The notes under the pieces are model-generated. The model searched no databases. It had not been told where the DNA came from and saw nothing but the letters and a program-made list of their open reading frames with translations. Below, piece by piece: positions 1 through 5,292 of a stretch of DNA of 7,376 nt (the stretch's first letter is position 1; each line of letters opens with the position of its first letter). The translations under genes were made by a program, and so were the position numbers. This stretch comes from Acidobacteriaceae bacterium (GTDB lineage Bacteria; Acidobacteriota; Terriglobia; Terriglobales; Acidobacteriaceae): positions 1,176 to 8,551 of the forward strand of contig PLKU01000224.1 in the NCBI GenBank assembly GCA_003140705.1, read 5' to 3'.

Positions 1-56
1 GCGGCCGATGCCGCCCCAACCATGTGCCACCCTATCCCAGCCAGGATTACCGGCAT
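1..56 (-). CDS. rhaT: L-rhamnose/H+ symporter RhaT, N-terminal fragment cut by the window edge
   Basis: Only 18 complete codons plus two bases are present, starting at the ATG on positions 56-54 and running off the left edge. The peptide begins MPVILAGIGWHMVGAASA, and the incomplete next codon (GC-) must be Ala. From memory, E. coli RhaT starts [20 protein letters not shown]; the shared G-I-x-W-H-hydrophobic-hydrophobic-G-A-A-S-A-A stretch is the first membrane segment of that family. RhaT is an inner-membrane carrier of the drug/metabolite transporter superfamily that imports L-rhamnose with a proton. An AAGAGG Shine-Dalgarno at 69-64 lies 7 nt before the ATG, which supports a real start. 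The gene lies 65 nt downstream of the alpha-L-rhamnosidase on the same strand, the expected partner for using released rhamnose, and probably shares its transcript. The identity rests on a short peptide plus context. Another membrane protein of the superfamily is possible but less likely. Confidence 0.72.
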   Translation of the reverse strand, partial: MPVILAGIGWHMVGAASA

Positions 57-63
57 TGAAACA

Positions 64-69
64 CCTCTT
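64..69 (-). promoter_or_regulatory. Shine-Dalgarno site of the rhaT-like gene
   Basis: On the minus strand the sequence reads AAGAGG followed by 7 nt (GTGTTTCA includes the first base after the core) and then ATG at 56. It is the main evidence, apart from the peptide itself, that a new gene starts here and that the bases left of the rhamnosidase stop are not just trailer. Confidence 0.6.
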
Positions 70-78
70 CTCCACGCT

Positions 79-103
79 TCCGGCTTTTTAATACGTTGCC
101 GGA
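79..103 (-). repeat. Short inverted repeat between the rhamnosidase and the rhaT-like gene
   Basis: TCCGGC at 79-84 and GCCGGA at 98-103 are perfectly complementary over 6 bp with a 13-nt A/T-rich loop. In the minus-strand mRNA it would form a hairpin in the 65-nt gap between the rhamnosidase stop and the rhaT ATG. No run of U follows the stem, so it is not a convincing intrinsic terminator. It could be an intercistronic stability or partial-attenuation element, or chance. Confidence 0.3.
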
Positions 104-121
104 TAAATGGGATTGCAATTG

Positions 122-3100
122 CTACATCTCGACCGAAAACGTGTAACTTCCTGCCGGCAATTCAAACCCGTTCCTCTCGCCGTCGGTGAACCCCTTCACC
201 AGTTTGCTCTCCGCCAGCGGAACGCCCGCAAGCTTGTACCGCTTTGCCGCGTTCTCACTCAAACTCAACAAGCCTTTTGTATTGGCTGGGATGGTTACAT
301 GCCACACGGCCGTCGTTCCCGCCACCTTCCAATCCGAATGAATCGGGCCGTACGTCGAAGCGTAGTCGAACTTCACGCTTCCCAAACGCTTGTCGAACAC
401 CGGATGCAACGCCACCGTGTGGAAACCCGCATCCAGCGGCGATGCATCCACGCCCGCCGCATAGCGATAAATCCAATCCGCCACCGCGCCATAAGCGTAG
501 TGATTGTAAGAGTTCATGCTTGGATCGTCCTTCATCTGGTCGCCATTCCACCGTTCCCACATCGTCGTCGCGCCGTGGCCCACCAGGTAGCCCCAGGACG
601 GATACTGCGTGTTGAGCAGCAACTGATAAGCCAGTTCCTCGTGTCCGCTCTTGGTCAGTTCCTCAAGCAGGTACGGAGTCCCCAGAAAGCCCGTGCTCAG
701 CAGTCCATGATTGGCTTCGATCTTGTCTACCAGCTTTTGAGCAGCGGCCGCGCGCAATTCCTCCGGCAACAAGTTCATGTGCAGAGCCAATACGTAACCG
801 GTCTGTGTGGCGCCACCATTACTCTTTGCGTTAGGGTTATTGATTGCACCGAAGGGCGAAGGGCTGTTGTCGGCACCGGCCACAAAACCGTCAGCATGCA
901 CGAATTTCTTCTGGAATGCCACACGGATCTTCTCAAAAAGCCGCGAATATTTCTCGGCATGCTCGGTGCGTCCCGTCGCGCGCGCCATCTGCTGCATCAG
1001 CGTCACGTCATAGGCCCAATAGGCAGTCGCAATCAGCCTCTGATCCGTCTTTCCCTCAGGTGATAGCCAATCCCCATACGGAATCCCGGAGTTGTGCAGC
1101 CACAATCCATCGGGATTCGAAGACTCGATGGCATTGAGATACTTTTCCATCGCCGCCCAGTTGTGCTCAATCACTCTCGTATCGCCCGTTTGCAGCCACG
1201 ATGTCCACGGGATAATCACGCCCGCGTCGCTCCACCCTGCCCCGGAGCTTGAAGACTCCTGAGCGGTTCCCGGCGAGTAGACACCGTAGTACGGTGTCCC
1301 CGACTGCGTGCCCCGCATATCTCCGGCGAACTTGCGCGAGAACGTCGCCAGGTCCATGTTGTAACTCGCCGTACGCCAGAAAACCTGCGCATCCGCCATC
1401 CATCCCAACCGTTCATCGCGCTGAGGGCAGTCCGAAGGTACACCCACAAAGTTCGACCGCTGCCCCCACAGAATGTTGGTCCACAGCTTGTTGATCATCT
1501 CGCTGCCGGTTTCAAGCTTCGCCGTGAAAGCCGCATCCGTGTGAAAAGCTAGCGCGCTTACAGCATCCTTGCCCGGCGCTGTGGGAAGCCCCGTCAATTC
1601 GAGATAGCGGAAGCCGTGAAATGTGAACTGCGGCGTAAATTCCTCCACACCGTGGCCGTTCAGAATAAAGTGATCCGTCGCCTTTGCCGTGCGCAGATTG
1701 TCGGTATAAATTGTGCCATCCGCATTCACGATCTCCGCGAATCGCAGCCTCACATCCGTGCCCCTCGGCCCCGAAACCCGCACCCGCTCCACGCCGGAAA
1801 AGTTTTGCCCGAAGTCATACACGTAAACGCCCGGCTTCGGCTCGCTCATCGATTTTGGCGTCATCGTCCGCTCGACGCGAATCGATGGGAAGTCCTGTGC
1901 CTCGATCGCCACCGGTTTGGGATCAATGACCAAAACGCGCTGCGCGTCCATCTCAAATGACCCCGTTTCCCAACCCAATTGCGTCAGTCGCGCATCCCTG
2001 GTCTCGCCGTCGTAGATCTCAGCATGTTGAATGCTTGTGGTGCCTGCTTGCCACGTCGCATCCGTTGCAACCCATTCCACGGTGCCGTCCGTATGCTCAA
2101 TGCGCAATTGCGCTCGCAGCGCCGGCGGTGTCTCCCCGTAATTGTTGGGCTGCTGGAACCATTCCAGTGGTGTCTCGTACCAGCCCGGTGCAAGCAGCGC
2201 CACAATCACATTCTTCCCGCTTGCCGCTGCCGCGGTCACATCGTAGGTCTGGTATTTCACATGCTGCCGATAATCAGTCCATCCCGGCGCGAGCACATCG
2301 TCCCCTACGCGCTTGCCATTCAAGAACATCTCATAAGCGCCAAGAGCCGTTGAATAAAGGCGTGCCTTCTTCACTGGTGCGCTCACCGTAAACTTATATT
2401 CCAGCGCCTTCACCGAATCCGGAATCCACGGATGTCCAAGCGGCGCATTCGTCGGCCCCGGTCGCTGCGACCAAACCACCGCCGACTTCCATCCCGAGTC
2501 GTCAAATCCCTTCTCTTGCCAGCCCGTTGCCCCATGCACCGCCGATTTCCAATCCGTACCGCTGGAAAACGCTTCTGTGGTTCCGTCCGTGTACTCAACA
2601 ACCAGAGTGGCAATCATCGGTGACGCGTCGGCCGAGGCTCTTCCGCTGTGATTGTCTACGTAATGCACGGTCTCAATCGCGATTGAGTTGACGCCTGCGC
2701 TCAGACTGCCTGAGACGTCAGCACGGACAAACTTCTTCCACGGCATCTGCTTCCACGGAGGAAACTTGCCCGCCATCAGCACCTGGGCTCCGTTTACCCA
2801 CGCTGCGACAGTGTCCTGCCCAGTCGCATACAGAGCGGCCCGCCGAAATGGCTTTGCCAGCGTCACCGTTTGCCTGTAAGAGGTGTGCTGTTCAGCGGCA
2901 TTCTCCGCCGCCAGCACACTTGCGTCCGGATTGGCAATCCAACTGGCCGGCGCGTGGCGAACAGCAGCTTCCTCTGGCGTCTCGTATCCAATCCACTGGG
3001 AGCGCCAGCCCTCGGGGGTGATCAGCCCAGTCTCCCACCATGCAATTTCGCTCGCCGCATACGCCTTTCCCGTCGCACCCCACACTTTCACCAGCCAGTA

Positions 3101-3463
3101 GGTACGCGTGCTCGCCGCAATGGCAGGCCCCTTGTAGCAAACATTCAAACTCTCGCCCGACTCAATCCGTCCGCTATCCCAAATGTCTGCCTTGCCCTGG
3201 CGGAGCAAACCCGGTAGCGACGCCACCATAACCTGATACGCAGTCTGTTTCGCGCCGTTCGCCGGATCCTGCAACTGCCACGAAAGTAGCGGCGCTGGAT
3301 CGTCAATCCCCAGAGGATTCTTCAGATTGTCGACACGCAACTGCACTGGGCCTTTGAACGCTGAGACCCCAAATGCCGTCATGGGCGCTGCCACCATCGC
3401 TGCTAGCCCACACGCCAGCCATCGCACCATTCTCTTCTTCATCTGGCTGCTCTTCTTCCTCAA
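122..3463 (-). CDS. Secreted alpha-L-rhamnosidase, glycoside hydrolase family 78
   Basis: An inverting hydrolase that removes terminal alpha-L-rhamnose from polysaccharides or glycosides. It has 1113 residues, typical for the large multidomain GH78 enzymes. The N-terminus is a Sec signal peptide: basic residues to R14, a hydrophobic stretch at about 15-31 and V-S-A at 33-35 as the cleavage site. The order then looks like: a fibronectin-like N domain (about 40-147, with NPLGIDDPAPLLSW), a first jelly-roll sugar-binding-like module (195-340), a second one of the Bac_rhamnosid_N type (355-510, MFLNGKRVGDDVLAPGW), a beta domain (525-645), the (alpha/alpha)6 catalytic domain (650-1000) and a C-terminal beta domain (1005-1113). 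The signature DCPQRDERLGW (678-688) holds the probable general acid E684; D691 follows, and TMWERWNG (967-974) holds E970, the probable base. The first codon is TTG at 3463 with GGAGG 7 nt upstream; an ATG at 3442 is the alternative (1106 residues). It starts a unit with the rhaT-like gene and is probably periplasmic or exported. Confidence 0.93.
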   Translation of the reverse strand: MRKKSSQMKKRMVRWLACGLAAMVAAPMTAFGVSAFKGPVQLRVDNLKNPLGIDDPAPLLSWQLQDPANGAKQTAYQVMVASLPGLLRQGKADIWDSGRIESGESLNVCYKGPAIAASTRTYWLVKVWGATGKAYAASEIAWWETGLITPEGWRSQWIGYETPEEAAVRHAPASWIANPDASVLAAENAAEQHTSYRQTVTLAKPFRRAALYATGQDTVAAWVNGAQVLMAGKFPPWKQMPWKKFVRADVSGSLSAGVNSIAIETVHYVDNHSGRASADASPMIATLVVEYTDGTTEAFSSGTDWKSAVHGATGWQEKGFDDSGWKSAVVWSQRPGPTNAPLGHPWIPDSVKALEYKFTVSAPVKKARLYSTALGAYEMFLNGKRVGDDVLAPGWTDYRQHVKYQTYDVTAAAASGKNVIVALLAPGWYETPLEWFQQPNNYGETPPALRAQLRIEHTDGTVEWVATDATWQAGTTSIQHAEIYDGETRDARLTQLGWETGSFEMDAQRVLVIDPKPVAIEAQDFPSIRVERTMTPKSMSEPKPGVYVYDFGQNFSGVERVRVSGPRGTDVRLRFAEIVNADGTIYTDNLRTAKATDHFILNGHGVEEFTPQFTFHGFRYLELTGLPTAPGKDAVSALAFHTDAAFTAKLETGSEMINKLWTNILWGQRSNFVGVPSDCPQRDERLGWMADAQVFWRTASYNMDLATFSRKFAGDMRGTQSGTPYYGVYSPGTAQESSSSGAGWSDAGVIIPWTSWLQTGDTRVIEHNWAAMEKYLNAIESSNPDGLWLHNSGIPYGDWLSPEGKTDQRLIATAYWAYDVTLMQQMARATGRTEHAEKYSRLFEKIRVAFQKKFVHADGFVAGADNSPSPFGAINNPNAKSNGGATQTGYVLALHMNLLPEELRAAAAQKLVDKIEANHGLLSTGFLGTPYLLEELTKSGHEELAYQLLLNTQYPSWGYLVGHGATTMWERWNGDQMKDDPSMNSYNHYAYGAVADWIYRYAAGVDASPLDAGFHTVALHPVFDKRLGSVKFDYASTYGPIHSDWKVAGTTAVWHVTIPANTKGLLSLSENAAKRYKLAGVPLAESKLVKGFTDGERNGFELPAGSYTFSVEM

Positions 3464-3468
3464 ATAAA

Positions 3469-3475
3469 CCCCTCC
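3469..3475 (-). promoter_or_regulatory. Shine-Dalgarno site supporting the TTG start of the rhamnosidase
   Basis: The minus strand reads GGAGGGG at 3475-3469. The GGAGG core ends 7 nt before the TTG codon at 3463-3461, an ideal distance. The in-frame ATG at 3442-3440 has its own weaker purine-rich stretch (AGGAAG at 3460-3455, then AAGAG at 3454-3450). Both starts keep the signal peptide, so the choice alters only a 7-residue basic extension (MRKKSSQ). Confidence 0.55.
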
Positions 3476-3492
3476 ATTGTGCAGCTTGACGC

Positions 3493-3524
3493 CATGCGCT
3501 TAAAAGCAGTTCTGCTCCTGCATG
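3493..3524 (-). repeat. Two-tier inverted repeat in the rhamnosidase 5' leader
   Basis: CATGC at 3493-3497 pairs with GCATG at 3520-3524, and inside it AGCAG at 3505-3509 pairs with CTGCT at 3512-3516. The two dyads are offset by about 2 bp, so they form a hairpin with an asymmetric internal loop. It lies in the predicted leader of the rhamnosidase mRNA, 30-60 nt before the start codon. It may be a leader structure without a known role. Confidence 0.3.
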
Positions 3525-3539
3525 CCCCAGTCCGCAAAA

Positions 3540-3559
3540 GTTTATCCAATGGAATAAAC
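3540..3559. promoter_or_regulatory. 20-bp imperfect dyad, candidate second operator
   Basis: The two halves GTTTATCCAA and TGGAATAAAC match as an inverted repeat at 8 of 10 pairs, with the outer six pairs perfect. It begins just downstream of the predicted rhamnosidase transcription start (about 3565, reading leftward), where a repressor could block elongation or help an upstream-bound protein by looping. On the minus-strand mRNA the dyad is followed by TTTT, so a weak A/U-rich attenuator is an alternative. No known operator consensus was recognised. Confidence 0.4.
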
Positions 3560-3561
3560 CC

Positions 3562-3592
3562 GGAAGGGAGAACAATAATTGTCCGTCCTTCC
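3562..3592. promoter_or_regulatory. 31-bp palindrome over the rhamnosidase promoter, candidate operator
   Basis: The dyad is centred on A3577. The inner part ACAAT-A-ATTGT (3572-3582) is perfect, and the outer arms GGAAGG (3562-3567) and CCTTCC (3587-3592) are perfect and share the same centre. Overall 12 of 15 pairs match. It covers the -10 (3577-3572), the probable start point and most of the spacer of the leftward promoter, the classic place for a repressor of a sugar-inducible gene. The regulator is not in this window, and no family can be assigned from the sequence. Confidence 0.55.
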
Positions 3593-3600
3593 ATTGTCAA
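3572..3600 (-). promoter_or_regulatory. Sigma70-type promoter of the rhamnosidase
   Basis: The minus strand reads TTGACA (3600-3595, six of six consensus bases), a 17-bp spacer, then TATTGT (3577-3572, four of six). Transcription would start near 3565, giving a leader of about 100 nt before the TTG start codon. The match comes from reading the sequence and has not been tested by any transcript data. Confidence 0.5.
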
Positions 3601-3668
3601 AAGGGACGCAAAGCCAGCCCCAATCGATGCCAGCTACACTCTGCCCCGGCAATCCCGCCTCCGCCCGT

Positions 3669-3674
3669 TACACT
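3669..3674 (+). promoter_or_regulatory. Possible -10 element for a leaderless rdgB transcript
   Basis: TACACT matches four of six bases of TATAAT, and six bases separate it from the rdgB ATG at 3681. Transcription would therefore start at or next to the A of ATG. No -35 is visible at the proper distance (CCGGCA around 3646-3651), so the call is weak. An identical TACACT occurs at 3635-3640. Confidence 0.25.
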
Positions 3675-3680
3675 TTCCCC

Positions 3681-4304
3681 ATGGGCCTTCGCCTCCTCGC
3701 AGCCACCACCAGCCAAGGCAAGCTCCGCGACTTCCGCACAGCCGCCCGGGCATACGCGATCTCCATCGATCCTCTGCCCGCACTCACTGCCGTTCCAGCC
3801 CCTGAGGAAGACGGCGCGACCTTCACCGCGAATGCAACCCTGAAAGCGGTCTACTACTCCCAATTCGCACCCGGCATGATGGTCCTTGCCGACGACTCCG
3901 GCCTGGAAGTCGACGCCCTCGACGGAGCGCCAGGCGTCCGCTCGGCCCGTTTTGCCGCAGACTCCGGCCTGGTCGACTCACCCGACGCGAATGACAACAC
4001 CGACGTCTGGAACAACATCATCTTGTTGCAGCGCCTTGCCGGTGTGCCCATGGCCCGGCGCACAGCGCGCTACTTTTGCGCGCTCGTAGCTGCCCGCGAC
4101 GGCCAGGCCCTCCACACCGCGCAAGGCACTGTAGATGGCCTCATCCTTGAAGCGCCCCGTGGCACCGGCGGTTTTGGCTACGATCCGCTCTTCTATCTCC
4201 CTGCTCTCGATCAAACCATGGCCGAGCTTGACCTTGAAACCAAGCATTCGCTTAGCCATCGAGGTCGTGCAATTGCGGCTCTTCTGCCCATGCTCCGGTC
4301 TTGA
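3681..4304 (+). CDS. rdgB: XTP/dITP diphosphatase (non-canonical purine NTP pyrophosphatase, RdgB/HAM1 family)
   Basis: A cytoplasmic house-cleaning enzyme that hydrolyses dITP, ITP and XTP to the monophosphate and pyrophosphate, keeping deaminated purines out of DNA and RNA. The 207-residue product matches the usual ~200. Family motifs in order: ATTSQGK (8-14) for the phosphate-binding loop, ADDSGLEVDAL (70-80, with D72 equivalent to E. coli D69), GAPGVRSARF (82-91), GTGGFGYDPLF (161-171) for base recognition and SHRG (192-195). The FxENAxxKA motif reads FTANATLKA (48-56), with Ala in place of the common Glu. The start at 3681 was chosen because the family begins just before the ATxxxGK loop. 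It has no Shine-Dalgarno. A TTG at 3579 with GGAAGGGAG ahead would add 34 residues of unconserved sequence, so it is disfavoured. It is divergent from the rhamnosidase, 157 nt before sdhC and not visibly linked to either function. Confidence 0.93.
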   Translation: MGLRLLAATTSQGKLRDFRTAARAYAISIDPLPALTAVPAPEEDGATFTANATLKAVYYSQFAPGMMVLADDSGLEVDALDGAPGVRSARFAADSGLVDSPDANDNTDVWNNIILLQRLAGVPMARRTARYFCALVAARDGQALHTAQGTVDGLILEAPRGTGGFGYDPLFYLPALDQTMAELDLETKHSLSHRGRAIAALLPMLRS

Positions 4305-4319
4305 GCTTTTCCCTCAAAT

Positions 4320-4369
4320 CCACATCATGGAGTCAAACCCTGCGGGCTGAGTTGACGGGGGTGATGTGG
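4320..4369. repeat. Nested inverted repeat upstream of sdhC
   Basis: CCACATCA (4320-4327) and TGATGTGG (4362-4369) are a perfect 8-bp inverted repeat. Inside lie GTCAA (4332-4336) with TTGAC (4352-4356), and CCC (4338-4340) with GGG (4344-4346). The outer two dyads are nearly concentric (around 4344). The right half overlaps the -35 and spacer of the predicted sdh promoter, so this may be an operator. As RNA it would be a strong bulged hairpin at the end of the rdgB message. No U-tract follows, so a standard intrinsic terminator is unlikely. Confidence 0.45.
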
Positions 4370-4381
4370 GACACCAATAAT
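4352..4381 (+). promoter_or_regulatory. Sigma70-type promoter of the sdhCAB operon
   Basis: TTGACG (4352-4357, five of six consensus bases), an 18-bp spacer and AATAAT (4376-4381, five of six) make the best plus-strand promoter match in the window. Transcription would begin near 4388, leaving a leader of about 74 nt before sdhC. The -35 is also the inner right arm of the nested inverted repeat here. Confidence 0.5.
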
Positions 4382-4461
4382 GCAGGATGAATTAAGCACT
4401 CATTTGCCGTCCCTCTATCTGGAACAGCCTCCACCTGAAGCCCTTAGGAGCCAACAATTCC

Positions 4462-5247
4462 ATGGCAACTGCTCAACAATCTCCCGCGCCCACCGCGGTT
4501 CCGACTGTCCGCCCAGGGGTGCAACCGCTCAGAGCCGCTCAGGGAAACTCATTTCTCTGGCACAAGCTTCACTCTTTGCTCGGTGTAATCCCAATCGGCG
4601 CCTTTCTGCTTGAGCACCTGCTCTCGAACTTCGAGGCTCTTAAAGGTCCGATTGCCTATGGGGACCAGGTCAAATTCCTGAACGGGCTACCCCTGGTGCG
4701 CGTGCTTGAGTGGACCTTCATTTTTCTGCCCATCCTCTACCACGGCCTGTATGGCATTTACATCTGGCTGCGCGGAAAATCCAATATTGTCTACTACCCC
4801 TGGTCCGGCAATTGGATGTACACAGCCCAGCGCTATACGGGCTTGATCGCGTTTCTCTATATTGGCCAGCACGTCTTTCGCCAGCGCTTTTCAGGCATCT
4901 CCTTACCAGAGAATCCCTATGCTTCATTTCATAAGGTGCAAATGGAGCTGCAGAACCCGTGGATGCTGGCCGTCTACATCATCGCCATGATCGCTATCTG
5001 CTGGCACTTCGCGTACGGCGTCTGGCTCTTCGCGGCCAAGTGGGGCATCACTCCCGGCGAAACCGCACGCAAGCGCTTCGGCTACATCTGCGCCGCACTT
5101 GGCATCGCGCTTGCCGTAGTTGGACTGGCAAGCATCTGGGCCTTTGTCGGTGGCAAGTATCCGAACGCTCCTGAGAATCCTGTGCCGGCTGTTTCGGTCT
5201 TGTATGCTCCGCCCAATCCCAGCTCTTCGAACACGATGATCAGCTAA
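4462..5247 (+). CDS. sdhC: Succinate dehydrogenase cytochrome b558 membrane-anchor subunit
   Basis: The integral-membrane anchor of complex II, passing electrons from the iron-sulfur subunit to quinone through two b hemes. The 261-residue product follows the single-polypeptide, five-helix type known from Bacillus subtilis SdhC (about 202 residues). Helices lie near 38-55, 84-103, 125-142, 167-192 and 207-230. Family stretches are LHSLLGVIPIGAFLLEHL (36-53), FLPILYHGLYGIYI (88-101), the QHV at 136-138 and WHFAYGVWLFAAKWGIT (181-197). H52, H94, H137 and H182 line up with the four heme-ligand histidines H28, H70, H113 and H155 of B. subtilis (recalled alignment). It has a Pro/Ala-rich N-terminal extension of about 25 residues and a Pro/Ser-rich tail of about 30. 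The start is supported by TAGGAG at 4445-4450, 11 nt before the ATG. It is first in the C-A-B operon, 45 nt before sdhA. Confidence 0.94.
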   Translation: MATAQQSPAPTAVPTVRPGVQPLRAAQGNSFLWHKLHSLLGVIPIGAFLLEHLLSNFEALKGPIAYGDQVKFLNGLPLVRVLEWTFIFLPILYHGLYGIYIWLRGKSNIVYYPWSGNWMYTAQRYTGLIAFLYIGQHVFRQRFSGISLPENPYASFHKVQMELQNPWMLAVYIIAMIAICWHFAYGVWLFAAKWGITPGETARKRFGYICAALGIALAVVGLASIWAFVGGKYPNAPENPVPAVSVLYAPPNPSSSNTMIS

Positions 5248-5292
5248 GAACCAGCGGCTGGCAGCAGTCTTTGTCGGAAAGGAAGTTCGTTC

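Noticed and set aside
112..119. ATTGCAAT palindrome next to the rhamnosidase stop codon
   Set aside because: Only 8 bp, A/T-rich and isolated; expected by chance and not linked to any promoter.
107..1063. Open frame of 318 codons on the plus strand, opposite the 3' part of the rhamnosidase
   Set aside because: Rich in Arg, His and Gln with no domain or Shine-Dalgarno. The opposite strand encodes the conserved catalytic and C-terminal domains of GH78.
3460..3477. Five-codon leader peptide (ATG GAG GGG TTT ATT TGA) before the rhamnosidase
   Set aside because: It lacks its own ribosome site, and its first codons are the Shine-Dalgarno of the rhamnosidase. It is best explained as chance, so it is mentioned only under the start-site ambiguity.
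4301..4317. TTGAG...CTCAA hairpin at the rdgB stop codon as a terminator
   Set aside because: The stem is only 5 bp with three A-T pairs, overlaps the stop codon and has no T-run after it.
4380..4613. Open frame of 77 codons on the plus strand overlapping the start of sdhC
   Set aside because: Out of frame with sdhC over most of its length, no ribosome site and no recognisable protein features. The sdhC frame is supported by TAGGAG and by homology.
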